A stretch of DNA of 64,000 bases, from assembly GCF_012911815.1 (NCBI RefSeq), contig NZ_JAATNW010000003.1, forward strand, positions 124,001 through 188,000. The letters run 5' to 3'. This stretch comes from Alteromonas ponticola. Its GTDB lineage: Bacteria > Pseudomonadota > Gammaproteobacteria > Enterobacterales > Alteromonadaceae. The notes beneath the pieces are model-generated. The model saw only the letters and a list, made by a program, of their open reading frames with translations. It searched no databases and had not been told where the DNA came from. Shown here one piece after another: positions 37,427 through 46,915 of the stretch. How positions within the stretch are numbered: position 1 is the stretch's first letter; every line of letters begins with the position of its first letter. Both the position numbers and the translations under genes were made by a program.

Positions 37427-38332
37427 CTACTCTGTGGTTTCTCGCGGTTGTTCCGGGTAGTACCACAACTTTTTATCTTCAATCGGGGTTAACTCAGGTA
37501 GTGAGGGGTTTTCTAAATGAAACACCCTTCTATTATCCAGATCTAACCGCTTCAAGGTTTCTTCATATGACGATAAAAACAACGCATCAAATGAGCCGTC
37601 TACAATGGCACGTTGTAATCCGGTCTCAATCAACCGCGCCAGTGTGGTGTTGCCTTTATTAACAAAAAAATACATTGCGGTGGGATAGTGAATGGCCAGA
37701 TTAGCTTCCAGCATCAATTCATTGGCAATAGACGGAATTTTAAGTTCTTGCAAAATTTCGATAACCGAGCGTGGAAAAAAGTGAGCCCGGTTAGTCGTAA
37801 CGGCACTGAATCCCCGTTTATGATCTTTAACTGTCACTACATTAAACCCATTGGCTTGTAAAATTTTAGTATCAGGCCATTCTTCTCCTTGTACTGGGTT
37901 TAAAGTAATCAGATCTTGTAAAGATGTCACATCATCAAAAAGGGGTTGCGCATTTTTTGCGATGAGAAACACTCGCCAGCCGATTAACCCTTTGCCTATG
38001 GGGATCCTGATGGGCAATAAATCCCTTTCACGTTGCAAATCAGTCATGCTCCACATGACATTGATTTCACGGTTTTCTTTTAACTGCCTTAACGCTTTGC
38101 CCTGCAGCAGGATCCGTTCTGACGGTAACAGACTGTATTTGACGCCCGTCTTTTCTAGCGCCAGCGTCAGCAAGGCAAGTGGGTATTCATCGCGTAAGTC
38201 GCCCTCTTCTATGGGACGCGGGTAGGTCAATGACCAGGTTGCAGACATAGCGGATAGAGGCAGCAGACAAACCACCAGGCAGCCTATAAATTTAGCTGTT
38301 TTTCTCCGGATACCCTTCATGCGTGACATCAT
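37427..38332 (-). CDS. Periplasmic solute-binding-like protein (SBP family 3)
   Basis: About 301 residues. A signal peptide is evident (basic MKGIRRKTAK, then a hydrophobic run ending SAMSA). The mature part resembles orphan family-3 solute-binding proteins common in Alteromonadales: a region near LALEKTGVKYSLLPSERILLQGKALRQL, then LIGWRVFLIAKNAQPLF. No permease gene lies nearby, so it may be a stand-alone sensor or scavenger. The start is uncertain: ATG at 38332 follows the queE stop by four bases, with another ATG at 38320. It is probably co-transcribed with queE. Confidence 0.7.
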   Translation of the reverse strand: MMSRMKGIRRKTAKFIGCLVVCLLPLSAMSATWSLTYPRPIEEGDLRDEYPLALLTLALEKTGVKYSLLPSERILLQGKALRQLKENREINVMWSMTDLQRERDLLPIRIPIGKGLIGWRVFLIAKNAQPLFDDVTSLQDLITLNPVQGEEWPDTKILQANGFNVVTVKDHKRGFSAVTTNRAHFFPRSVIEILQELKIPSIANELMLEANLAIHYPTAMYFFVNKGNTTLARLIETGLQRAIVDGSFDALFLSSYEETLKRLDLDNRRVFHLENPSLPELTPIEDKKLWYYPEQPRETTE

Positions 38333-38336
38333 GGTG

Positions 38337-39017
38337 TTATTCAATTCCAATGTACTTGTGCGTTTGTAACGATAAACGCCAGTTTCGCTGGATACAAGTT
38401 TTGATTACCAGATCAGTTGCGCGTTGTTGCTGGCTAATGGGTTGCAAACAAATATGCGCTGGTTTTTTATCCCCTAACCTGTGTAACAACTGGTCTAATT
38501 CATCAATGTGTTTTTGCATCGCCACAGGATGCTTAATTTCATCTGCGCGCCTTAACGCTGAATCCAGAACCGGTAACCCGCCCTTCATGTCCACTTTGGG
38601 TGAAACCGTTACCCAGGTGGCGTCATCGCACTTAATCTCATATGTTCCACTTGTTTCAATTTGACTGCTATAGCCATTGTTGTGCAACAAGCGGGTGAAT
38701 GGAACCAGGTCATACATGCAGGGTTCACCACCAGTGATCACCACGTGCTTTGCCTGGTAACCTCGCCGAATAAATAGCGAAAGCAGCGCGTGTTCGTCTG
38801 CATCGAAGAAATGCTCAGATTCCTGCTGTTTAGCTAACACTGCATCCGCAGACGTAAGAAATGCATCATCAAGCGTCCAGGTATGCTTGGTATCACACCA
38901 TGGACAGCCAACGGGACAACCTTGTAAACGCACAAAGATTGAGGGTAACCCGGTATGCACCCCTTCCCCTTGTATAGTTTCGAACATTTCATTAATTTTT
39001 AACAGCTGTGCAGACAA
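38337..39017 (-). CDS. queE: 7-carboxy-7-deazaguanine synthase QueE
   Basis: Radical-SAM enzyme of queuosine/preQ0 biosynthesis. The cluster motif CPVGCPWC (CxxxCxxC), preceded by FVRLQG, is followed by DTKHTW, and GEPCMY is the SAM-binding GGE-like stretch. I place the start at TTG 39017: AAGGAG lies 8 bases upstream, whereas the GTG three codons earlier is too close to it. This gives 226 residues, close to E. coli (223). It is divergent from queC, 172 bases apart. Confidence 0.92.
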   Translation of the reverse strand: MSAQLLKINEMFETIQGEGVHTGLPSIFVRLQGCPVGCPWCDTKHTWTLDDAFLTSADAVLAKQQESEHFFDADEHALLSLFIRRGYQAKHVVITGGEPCMYDLVPFTRLLHNNGYSSQIETSGTYEIKCDDATWVTVSPKVDMKGGLPVLDSALRRADEIKHPVAMQKHIDELDQLLHRLGDKKPAHICLQPISQQQRATDLVIKTCIQRNWRLSLQTHKYIGIE

Positions 39018-39189
39018 CCCGTTCACTCCTTAATAGCCTTCGCTGTAGTTCGCATTGTTGGTCAACTTCGTTAAATTTAACGCTGACTCCCCTGCGAATT
39101 GATAAAATGGTAACGATTATTTTTTCTCTAGTTGGGATTTTAGCAAGAATCACCTAGAATTCGGCTACAATTTCTCATTAATAAGTAAT

Positions 39190-39846
39190 ATGTCCGAAAA
39201 AGTTATTGTCATCTTCTCCGGCGGCATGGATTCGTTCACCGTGTTAAATAAAGCGATTCGCGATGGAAAAGCGCCCGTTGCCCTGTCATTTAATTACGGC
39301 CAACGGCACAAAAAAGAACTGGATTACGCTAAGCGCGCATGCAACATGCTGGGTGTACCACATAAAGTTGTTGATATCAGTGCGATTAATAGCCTGGTCG
39401 GAGGTTCGGCTTTGACTGATGATATTGACGTACCAGAAGGTCATTATGAAGAACCCAGTATGCAGCAAACGGTCGTACCTAATCGCAATATGATATTAAT
39501 ATCACTCGCGGTAGGGTTTGCTGTCAGTCAGCAGGCAAAAGCCGTTTACTATGGTGCTCACTCGGGAGACCATGCAATTTATCCTGATTGCCGCCCTGAG
39601 TTCGTGCAAAAAATGAAAGATGTCTGCGCGATAGCTAACTACGAAAAAATTGATGTGGTAACCCCCTACCTGCATCACAGCAAAACGGCCATCTTAACTG
39701 ATGGGCTGAACATGGGGTTAGATTATAGTTATACCTGGACATGCTATAACGGACGGGAAAAAGCCTGTGGCAAATGTGGCGCCTGTGAAGAAAGGCTGGA
39801 AGCCTTTAAGGAAAATAACGCCATTGATCCGCTGGAGTACGAATAA
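39190..39846 (+). CDS. queC: 7-cyano-7-deazaguanine synthase QueC
   Basis: ATP-dependent enzyme that turns 7-carboxy-7-deazaguanine into preQ0, the step after QueE. PP-loop FSGGMDS is at residues 9-15. The zinc-binding cysteines are in [19 protein letters not shown] near the C-terminus. Length 218; E. coli QueC is about 231. With queE divergent beside it, the two pathway steps share a control region. Confidence 0.95.
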   Translation: MSEKVIVIFSGGMDSFTVLNKAIRDGKAPVALSFNYGQRHKKELDYAKRACNMLGVPHKVVDISAINSLVGGSALTDDIDVPEGHYEEPSMQQTVVPNRNMILISLAVGFAVSQQAKAVYYGAHSGDHAIYPDCRPEFVQKMKDVCAIANYEKIDVVTPYLHHSKTAILTDGLNMGLDYSYTWTCYNGREKACGKCGACEERLEAFKENNAIDPLEYE

Positions 39847-39866
39847 CCTTGAGTATGACTACAGAA

Positions 39867-39893
39867 AAAGGGCACTCATGAGTGCCCTTTCTT
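39867..39893. terminator. Bidirectional terminator between queC and the LysR gene
   Basis: AAAGGGCACTCATGAGTGCCCTTT is a perfect 24-base palindrome (39867-39890), with A-rich and T-rich flanks that suit both convergent genes. Confidence 0.88.
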
Positions 39894-39910
39894 TGTACTT
39901 CATTTATTCA

Positions 39911-40840
39911 CTATTTCTGGCTTTCAGCAATAAAGTAGGAAAGCTCTTTAATACAATGTCGCAGCACCGGATTCAGGCGGGTGTTTTTACCGTTCATAAC
40001 GAACAGTTCGTGAGAAAATTTAAACAAGCTTCCGCGGGCAATGGGCACCAAACCTAAACTTGCCCCCTGCTCTTTCGCCATATAATCTGGCAACAATCCT
40101 ACATACTCACCCGTCATGATGGCGGACATTGCCGCATCATACGAATCGGAGAAAGTCTGAATCGCCAGACGGCGATCATCTTCGATGTAGTTGGCAGACG
40201 ATAATCCAGAAATACCGATCGCCGGATAGTCTTCAATTTTCACTTTATCGGGCAATGATTCGATGTCACGATATTTTGCGAGTTCATGCGTAGGTGCACA
40301 ATATAATCGTCCGTGGCACTCTAAGCCAATCGGGTGAAAGGTGACGGATTCCGGTTTCACCATGTCATAAGTCGATACCACCAGGTGGCATTCTCCCGAT
40401 AACGCCACATGTTCTACTTCGTTATATAATCGAGTCTGAATATTGACGTGAATATCATCAAACTTTTTCATCGTGCTTTTCACGGCCTTACTCACCGCTA
40501 AATGCATAGAAAGTGGTAACCCTGCCATTAGGACCAGAGTGATATGGCCAGAATAATCATCATGTAACGATTTGAGGTTAAAAACAAAGTTATCAAAAGC
40601 GTTGAATATTCGTTTCGTTTCCTGAAACACCACTTCGCCTTCTTTGGTCATTTGGAAGCCACCGCGGCCGCGATGACATAAAACCAAATCCAGCCTCTCT
40701 TCCAGCTTTTTAATTGCCGCACTGATATTAGGACGCTGCATACGTAATACAGGTTCTGCCGCTGTAAATCCGTTACAACTGGCAACCGCATAAAACACTC
40801 GAAGTAGCTTAATGTCTGACTCTTGTAATCGATTTAACAT
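39911..40840 (-). CDS. LysR-type transcriptional regulator
   Basis: 309 residues. The N-terminal winged helix-turn-helix (about 5-65) contains GFTAAEPVLRMQRPNISAAIKKLEERLDLVLCHRGRGGFQMT, which matches the LysR recognition-helix pattern. The effector-binding domain follows (about 95-300). The target is not deducible: the neighbours (uvrB upstream on the same strand, queC convergent) are unrelated in function. Confidence 0.9.
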   Translation of the reverse strand: MLNRLQESDIKLLRVFYAVASCNGFTAAEPVLRMQRPNISAAIKKLEERLDLVLCHRGRGGFQMTKEGEVVFQETKRIFNAFDNFVFNLKSLHDDYSGHITLVLMAGLPLSMHLAVSKAVKSTMKKFDDIHVNIQTRLYNEVEHVALSGECHLVVSTYDMVKPESVTFHPIGLECHGRLYCAPTHELAKYRDIESLPDKVKIEDYPAIGISGLSSANYIEDDRRLAIQTFSDSYDAAMSAIMTGEYVGLLPDYMAKEQGASLGLVPIARGSLFKFSHELFVMNGKNTRLNPVLRHCIKELSYFIAESQK

Positions 40841-40923
40841 GGGTGCACCGTTTTTATAGGTATAGTTATGGATACTTATGTAACCATATTAGGCCACTGT
40901 TTATCGGATTACAACGCAAATTT

Positions 40924-42939
40924 TTAAGACAATGCAACAACTTGCTTTCTTAATGTCTCAATGTCATCTCTTAACGATGCTGCTTTTTCAAACTCCAGTT
41001 CTCTGGCACATTCGAACATTTGTTTTTCTAACGCACTGATCTGCTCCATCAGTTCGGTCGCGCTGGCATAAGATTGGGCTTTTTGCTTTTCTGCAACTTT
41101 ACGCAGTTTAACTTTACCTGCAGCAGGATGAGCCGATTCACCCACATCCATAATATCTGTAATAGGCTTGACCAGGCTTTGCGGGGTCAAATTATGTTTC
41201 TGGTTATGCTCACGCTGTTTTTCACGGCGACGATCGGTTTCCTCGATGGCCTTTCTCATTGAGTCAGTAATTTTGTCACCATACATGATGGCCTTGCCAT
41301 TAATATGCCGAGCTGCCCGCCCTATGGTCTGGATTAGCGAGCGTTCTGCACGTAAGAAGCCCTCTTTATCTGCATCCAGAATGGCCACTAACGAAACTTC
41401 GGGCATATCCAGGCCTTCCCGTAACAGGTTAATCCCCACCAGCACATCAAATTTACCCAGTCGTAAATCGCGGATAATCTCGATTCGCTCAACCGTGTCG
41501 ATGTCAGAGTGTAAGTAACGTACCCGGACGCCATGTTCATTTAAGTATTCACTTAGATCTTCGGCCATCCGCTTGGTCAGCGTGGTGATCAGTACGCGCT
41601 CATCGACTTTAACACGCTGTTGTATTTCTGAGAGGACGTCATCTACCTGTGTGGCAACTGGTCGCACTTCGATTACCGGATCCAGCAAACCGGTGGGACG
41701 AACCACCTGTTCAACTATGTCGCCATCGCATTTTTCCAGCTCGTATTTGCCCGGTGTAGCTGATACATAGATGGTTTGCGGTGAGATGTGTTCAAATTCT
41801 TCAAATTTTAATGGCCGGTTGTCCAGCGCAGAAGGTAGCCTGAAGCCGTATTCCACCAAAGTCTCCTTGCGCGACCGGTCTCCTTTATACATTGCCCCAA
41901 TCTGTGACACCGTAACGTGTGACTCATCAATAAACAGCAGGCCATCTGCAGGAAAATAATCTATCAACGTTGGTGGTGGCTCGCCGGGTGACCTGCCTGA
42001 AAGATAACGGGAATAGTTTTCGATCCCGGAGCAGTATCCCAGCTCAAGCATCATTTCAATATCAAACTGGGTGCGTTGTGAAATGCGCTGCTCTTCTAAC
42101 AACTTGTTCACCGATTTAAGCTGTTCTTTGCGATCTTTCAATTCTTCTTTGATGCGATCAATTGCATTAAGAATTTTGTCCCTTGGTGTGACGTAATGGG
42201 TCTTTGGAAAAACCGTCGTTCTGACAACCGATTTTTCAACTGCCCCCGTTAACGGATCAAACAAACTGATTTTTTCAATTTCTTCATCGAAAAGCTCTAC
42301 GCGTACCGCTTGCTTTTCAGAGTCAGCCGGAAAGATGTCGATCACGTCGCCCCTTACCCTAAAGGAGCCGCGCTCAAACGCCAGGTCGTTGCGTTTGTAC
42401 TGTAACTCAGCCAATCGACGCAATATATCACGCTGATTAACGATATCGCCCTGACGCAAATGCAGTAACATTTTCATGTACGATTCTGGGTCACCCAAAC
42501 CGTAGATTGCTGAAACGCTGGCGACAATTACCACATCCCGCCGTTCCATTAATGCTTTAGTTGCAGATAAACGCATTTGTTCAATGTGATCATTGATCGA
42601 CGCATCTTTTTCGATAAAGGTGTCGGTGCTGGGAACGTAAGCCTCGGGCTGATAATAATCGTAATAAGAAACAAAGTATTCAACCGAGTTATGGGGGAAA
42701 AACTCTTTCATTTCACCATACAATTGGGCTGCCAACGTCTTATTATGTGCCAGTATTAGGGTGGGACGTTGTACCTGCTGTATCACGTTTGCCATGGTAA
42801 AGGTTTTACCCGAGCCAGTAACGCCTAACAAGGTCTGACTCGCCAAGCCACTTTCAAGCCCATCGATCAATTGTTCAATTGCCTTTGGCTGATCGCCAGC
42901 CGGCTTATACTTTGATACCAGCTCGAAACCTTTACTCAT
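40924..42939 (-). CDS. uvrB: Excinuclease ABC subunit UvrB
   Basis: Nucleotide-excision-repair helicase-like protein that verifies damage and loads UvrC. Walker A GVTGSGKT is at residues 39-46, and the beta-hairpin region [21 protein letters not shown] begins near residue 93. DESHVT (Walker B), helicase motifs V and VI ([36 protein letters not shown]) and a C-terminal UVR domain that binds UvrC are present. Length 671 (E. coli 673). Its start overlaps the MATE gene end by 8 bases. Confidence 0.97.
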   Translation of the reverse strand: MSKGFELVSKYKPAGDQPKAIEQLIDGLESGLASQTLLGVTGSGKTFTMANVIQQVQRPTLILAHNKTLAAQLYGEMKEFFPHNSVEYFVSYYDYYQPEAYVPSTDTFIEKDASINDHIEQMRLSATKALMERRDVVIVASVSAIYGLGDPESYMKMLLHLRQGDIVNQRDILRRLAELQYKRNDLAFERGSFRVRGDVIDIFPADSEKQAVRVELFDEEIEKISLFDPLTGAVEKSVVRTTVFPKTHYVTPRDKILNAIDRIKEELKDRKEQLKSVNKLLEEQRISQRTQFDIEMMLELGYCSGIENYSRYLSGRSPGEPPPTLIDYFPADGLLFIDESHVTVSQIGAMYKGDRSRKETLVEYGFRLPSALDNRPLKFEEFEHISPQTIYVSATPGKYELEKCDGDIVEQVVRPTGLLDPVIEVRPVATQVDDVLSEIQQRVKVDERVLITTLTKRMAEDLSEYLNEHGVRVRYLHSDIDTVERIEIIRDLRLGKFDVLVGINLLREGLDMPEVSLVAILDADKEGFLRAERSLIQTIGRAARHINGKAIMYGDKITDSMRKAIEETDRRREKQREHNQKHNLTPQSLVKPITDIMDVGESAHPAAGKVKLRKVAEKQKAQSYASATELMEQISALEKQMFECARELEFEKAASLRDDIETLRKQVVALS

Positions 42940-44311
42940 ATTCTGTTGATTCCTTATATTCCTCTCGAAATTGATTAATTTCTCGCGAGAACCAATAAAA
43001 AGCGACCATGCCCATTAGCAGGTTTGCCACCACAGTTCCCCAAAAAAGCCCTTCTAAGCCGTAAACGACACTTCCCAGATAAGAGATGGGTACGAAGAAG
43101 ACAAACAGACGGATGACACTCAACACCAGTGCGGTCATTGGCTTGTGCATGGCGTTAAATGACGAGTTGGTGAGTATGATAACGCCTTGCAAACCATAGC
43201 CTATTGGAACGATAGCCAGGAATAGTTTGATCAGACTGGCCACCTCGGCTTCTTTGGCAAATACATCTGCAATCAGTCCGGACAACGCCCACAACAGAAC
43301 AAAAATAAATAACTGCCATAACATGATAAATTTGAGTGTCAGTTTATACGCCTGCTCGACGCGATTAAACTTGTCCGCTCCCACATTTTGACTAATGAAA
43401 GGGGGTAGTGTCATGGATAAGGAAAGAATAATAATACTGGCAATCGATTCAAGCCTATGCCCCACTCCCCATGCAGCAACAGCCTCAGCCCCATATGTAG
43501 CCACGACCGCCGTCATCACGCCGCCGGCAATAGGCGTAAGCATATTCGCGCCTGCCGCGGGGAAACCGATACGCATGATGTCACGAGAATTTTCAACCAG
43601 CTCAGTTAAATTGAGTAAACGCGGCAGCATCAGGTTACGTTTTATGGCCAATAAATAAATGATCCAGGTAGCCCCAACCGACCAGGCAATAAGTGTTGCT
43701 ACCGCAGCTCCCTGAATGCCCATTGCAGGTATAGGACCCCAACCAAATATAAACAAGGGGTCTAATGCAGCATTCAGAAAACCACCCGACGCCATTATAA
43801 TACTGGGCGTGCGCGTATCACCGCAGGCGCGCAGAACACTATTGCCTACCATTGGCAGCGCTAAAAAAAGACTGGATAAATACCAAATGGTCATGTAGTC
43901 AGAAATATAGGGTAGAAGTTCAGGGGAGGCGTTTAACAAAGAAAATACCGGTTCAATGGTAACCATACCAATAAAGGCAAGGATTCCCACCAATAGAACT
44001 GAGGTCATCATTGCACCAGTGGCACGAAACCGAGCCGTTTCAGGATCGCCTCTGCCCTGCAGTTTACCAATTACAGCAGATGTTCCTATTCCCAGTCCAA
44101 TGTTTAAGCTGATAACGGTAAATGTGACAGGGAAAGTGAAGCTGATTGCGGCCAGCTGTTCTGTTCCTAAAAGGCTCACAAAAAAAGTATCGATTAAACT
44201 AAAACTCATCATCATAACCATGCCGATAATCATCGGCACCGTCATGCGGTACAGCGTAGTCTGAATGTTGCCTTGAATAAGATTATTAGAAGTTGATGCT
44301 TTTGCAGTCAC
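42932..44311 (-). CDS. MATE family multidrug/Na+ efflux protein
   Basis: 459 residues with about 12 membrane helices in two MatE repeats. Typical stretches include the first-helix block [31 protein letters not shown] sequence and [38 protein letters not shown] of the second repeat. The start is GTG at 44311 with a weak ribosome-binding site. It is probably co-transcribed with uvrB, an association seen in other marine gammaproteobacteria only as far as I recall. Confidence 0.9.
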   Translation of the reverse strand: MTAKASTSNNLIQGNIQTTLYRMTVPMIIGMVMMMSFSLIDTFFVSLLGTEQLAAISFTFPVTFTVISLNIGLGIGTSAVIGKLQGRGDPETARFRATGAMMTSVLLVGILAFIGMVTIEPVFSLLNASPELLPYISDYMTIWYLSSLFLALPMVGNSVLRACGDTRTPSIIMASGGFLNAALDPLFIFGWGPIPAMGIQGAAVATLIAWSVGATWIIYLLAIKRNLMLPRLLNLTELVENSRDIMRIGFPAAGANMLTPIAGGVMTAVVATYGAEAVAAWGVGHRLESIASIIILSLSMTLPPFISQNVGADKFNRVEQAYKLTLKFIMLWQLFIFVLLWALSGLIADVFAKEAEVASLIKLFLAIVPIGYGLQGVIILTNSSFNAMHKPMTALVLSVIRLFVFFVPISYLGSVVYGLEGLFWGTVVANLLMGMVAFYWFSREINQFREEYKESTEYE

Positions 44312-45291
44312 TGTAAATTAAATTCTCGTTTACACATATTTAGAAGCACAGGATCGGACTCTGTTGAGCCTATCCTGGATCACGGAGGATTAGTGTGTCC
44401 AGTCTACGGTTAAAACAATACAACTGCTAATATTTTAGATAAATATAAAATAAAGTTGCCTGAAAATAGAATAAGGGGGCTATGCATTGAAATTAGCGTT
44501 TTTCTTAATTTTAGATAACAGAGAAGTTGCAAAAAGTGGGCAGATTTCATGCCCCTACCTTATTGGTGCCAAATTGCGACACCCTTCACAGCAGGCGTAC
44601 TCAATATCACTATAGTAAGAAGCGTCAGCATTTTATTATTTCAAAGCTAAATATTAAATTTTTGTTAGTTTACCGTGTAACATTTACACACTGCTCAAAA
44701 ATCAACCTCTTAGAATTCAGGCAGTTTTCCGAATAACACACAAGCCAGCAGCTGTAAAACGTTAAATTTCACTTTCTACAAGTAAAGTTAACAAAATTAC
44801 ACAAATGACTGATTAATATTAATTTTATTTATTACCTTCCTGTCACATATGCAGATCCATACAGCAGATCGCTAAAAATAAATGTCTTATACTTTCGTTT
44901 ATCAACATAGTTATCCACAGAAATAGTGGATAACTACGCAAACCCCAATGGTGACGGCATATTTTACAGGATCCTAGTACGATCGTGTAAGTGAAGACTA
45001 ACCTTACGAACTGGCGATTTGGGCTACACTTGCAGCAAAAACTGGACAAATAGACAGTGGTCAATAACATTTTAATAGCCAGTTTGTATTCTTTAATCAC
45101 ATTTTGTTATAAAAAAAAACTTGCATAAAGTTGTTTGATTTAATGAATAACGTTTTTAACTTTTAAGCTATCAGCTGACCGGATTATTAGTTACAAAACT
45201 TATTATTTTATTGCGTTGATCTCAATCTGAGCAATAAAGCATCAAAAAATAACATTATGCAAAATAGATAATAAAAATGTGTTGAATGTTA
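44312..45291. other. 1-kb AT-rich intergenic region with DnaA-box-like sites
   Basis: No convincing gene is seen between the MATE gene and the tRNA genes. Short open frames (44527-44736 plus strand, 44843-45100 minus strand) lack ribosome-binding sites. The clearest signal is a pair of inverted DnaA-box-like sites at 44911-44934. The stretch is rich in A/T runs and has several GATC sites near 44340, 44370, 44850, 44870, 44970 and 44980. Confidence 0.5.
44911..44934. promoter_or_regulatory. Inverted pair of DnaA-box-like sequences
   Basis: TTATCCACA (44911-44919) is the perfect strong DnaA box. It faces AGTGGATAA (44926-44934), an 8-of-9 match in the opposite orientation, with six bases between. 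A weaker 8-of-9 match, ATTTACACA, lies near 44687. Whether DnaA binds here is inferred. Confidence 0.5.
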
Positions 45292-45320
45292 TTGACAGCA
45301 GCATGTGACGTCATTAATAT
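45292..45320 (+). promoter_or_regulatory. Strong sigma-70 promoter of the tRNA-Asn pair
   Basis: TTGACA (45292-45297), exactly 17 bases of spacer, then TAATAT (45315-45320). A GC-rich discriminator (TCGCCTCCG) follows, as in stringently controlled stable-RNA promoters. The first tRNA begins 21 bases after the -10 box. Confidence 0.85.
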
Positions 45321-45341
45321 TCGCCTCCGTTGAAAAGCAGG

Positions 45342-45418
45342 TCCCCCTTAGCTCAGTTGGTTAGAGCGACGGACTGTTAATCCGCAGGTCCCCCGTTCGA
45401 GTCGGGGAGGGGGAGCCA
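45342..45418 (+). tRNA. tRNA-Asn (GTT)
   Basis: 77 bases including encoded CCA. The acceptor stem TCCCCCT pairs with AGGGGGA, the D-arm is AGCTCAGTTGGTTAGAGC, the anticodon loop is CTGTTAA with anticodon GTT, and the T-loop is GTTCGAGTC. First of two identical copies. Confidence 0.97.
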
Positions 45419-45444
45419 ACTTTTCATCGCACAATGTGGTCGAT

Positions 45445-45521
45445 TCCCCCTTAGCTCAGTTGGTTAGAGCGACGGACTGTTAATCCGCAGGTCCCCCGTT
45501 CGAGTCGGGGAGGGGGAGCCA
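45445..45521 (+). tRNA. tRNA-Asn (GTT), second copy
   Basis: Identical base for base to the copy 26 bases upstream, including CCA and the following AAC. The spacer (45419-45444) has no promoter, so both should come from one transcript. Confidence 0.97.
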
Positions 45522-45599
45522 ACCTCACACTGCCACATAGCTTCATTTTCCCAGCATTCCAGACTTAATGATTTCAGCGATAAGACTACTTCATCTAAG

Positions 45600-45628
45600 T
45601 TGTTAATTTGTTCATAAAAAGCGATAAT
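45600..45628 (+). promoter_or_regulatory. Sigma-70 promoter of the rsx operon
   Basis: TTGTTA (45600-45605), a 17-base spacer, and GATAAT (45623-45628). It lies about 130 bases upstream of the rsxA start codon. Confidence 0.65.
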
Positions 45629-45759
45629 ACGCCGCACTATTTAAGCATCAGACTAAGGTGTTGTTTCGCTTGAGTCGAATGCTATCATTTGCGCATAATT
45701 ATTGATTACTGCCTTCGTGCTGTCTGGCGGGTTTTAAAGCATCAGGTTCATTAGATTAA

Positions 45760-46341
45760 ATGTCAGAATTTTTACTGCTACTTGTTGGCACAGTATTGGT
45801 TAACAATTTTGTGTTGGTTAAGTTTCTTGGCTTGTGCCCATTTATGGGCGTGTCCGGAAAACTGGAAACCGCCATCGGCATGTCTATGGCAACCACGTTT
45901 GTGTTAACGCTGGCCTCAGTCAGCAGCTACCTGGTTGAAACCTACTTACTGGCGCCATTGGGGATCAGTTATTTGCGCACCCTGGCGTTTATTCTGGTTA
46001 TCGCTGTGGTAGTGCAATTTACCGAGATGGTCGTGCATAAGACCAGCCCTACCCTTTATCGCCTGTTAGGTATTTTTCTGCCGCTAATTACGACAAATTG
46101 TGCAGTCCTCGGTGTCGCGCTTTTAAATTTGACAGAACAACATAACCTTATTGAAAGTCTTATATATGGCCTGGGTGCGGCATTAGGTTTTTCGCTGGTG
46201 TTAATTTTATTCGCAGCAATGCGTGAACGCCTGGCTGCGGCCGACGTACCAGTGCCCTTCAAAGGCGCCTCTATAGCCATGATCACAGCAGGCCTAATGT
46301 CCATGGCGTTCATGGGTTTTAGCGGATTGGTGAAATTTTGA
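45760..46341 (+). CDS. rsxA: Electron transport complex subunit RsxA
   Basis: Membrane subunit of the Rsx/Rnf ferredoxin:NAD+ oxidoreductase family, which in E. coli also keeps SoxR reduced. 193 residues, six helices, with conserved [18 protein letters not shown] near the start and [20 protein letters not shown], which carry the cysteines for the intramembrane iron site. Same length as E. coli RsxA (193). First gene of rsxABCDGE-nth. Confidence 0.96.
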   Translation: MSEFLLLLVGTVLVNNFVLVKFLGLCPFMGVSGKLETAIGMSMATTFVLTLASVSSYLVETYLLAPLGISYLRTLAFILVIAVVVQFTEMVVHKTSPTLYRLLGIFLPLITTNCAVLGVALLNLTEQHNLIESLIYGLGAALGFSLVLILFAAMRERLAAADVPVPFKGASIAMITAGLMSMAFMGFSGLVKF

Positions 46342-46910
46342 TGTCAGTCTATATTGCGTTAGTTGCGATTGGCGCCCTTGCGCTGACTTTTGGCTTGGTA
46401 CTAGGTTACGCCAGTATCCGTTTCAAAGTACAAAGCGATCCGCTGGTACAACAGCTTGATGAATTACTTCCACAAACCCAATGCGGACAATGTGGTTACC
46501 CAGGCTGTCGTCCTTATGCAGAAGCAATCGCCAATGGCGATGACATCAACAAGTGCCCACCCGGTGGCGAAGCGACCATGAAAAAACTGGCCGACCTGAT
46601 GGGGGTAGAGCCTAAACCACTTAACGCAGAAGCGCAGGAAAACGATGTAAAAAAAGTTGCTTACATTCGTGAAGATGAGTGTATCGGCTGCACCAAGTGC
46701 ATTCAGGCGTGTCCGGTTGACGCTATTCTCGGGGCGTCTAAACAGATGCATACAGTGATTACTGATGAATGCACGGGTTGTGACCTGTGCGTTGAGCCTT
46801 GTCCGGTTGACTGCATTGATATGGTACCAGTAAAAACCACCACAAATTCGTGGAAGTGGAATTTTAAACAGTCTCCCAAGGGAGATATCCCGATTAAAAT
46901 GGTGTCTTAA
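46341..46910 (+). CDS. rsxB: Electron transport complex subunit RsxB (ferredoxin-type)
   Basis: Iron-sulfur subunit, 189 residues. An N-terminal membrane helix is followed by the Fe-S domain CGQCGYPGC, then two 4Fe-4S ferredoxin motifs ([18 protein letters not shown] and [18 protein letters not shown]). The ATG at 46341 overlaps the rsxA stop (TGATG); a TTG one codon earlier is the alternative. Confidence 0.96.
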   Translation: MSVYIALVAIGALALTFGLVLGYASIRFKVQSDPLVQQLDELLPQTQCGQCGYPGCRPYAEAIANGDDINKCPPGGEATMKKLADLMGVEPKPLNAEAQENDVKKVAYIREDECIGCTKCIQACPVDAILGASKQMHTVITDECTGCDLCVEPCPVDCIDMVPVKTTTNSWKWNFKQSPKGDIPIKMVS

Positions 46911-46915
46911 CTACC

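Noticed and set aside
39027..39189. preQ1 riboswitch between queE and queC
   Set aside because: No recognisable preQ1 aptamer stem and A-rich tail could be found on either strand.
44527..45100. Two short open frames in the AT-rich gap before the tRNA genes
   Set aside because: No ribosome-binding sites and Cys/His/Phe-rich translations typical of random AT-rich sequence.
44312..45291. Chromosomal replication origin
   Set aside because: Only one perfect and a few imperfect DnaA boxes, no recognisable unwinding element, and no dnaA, mnmG or mioC next to it.
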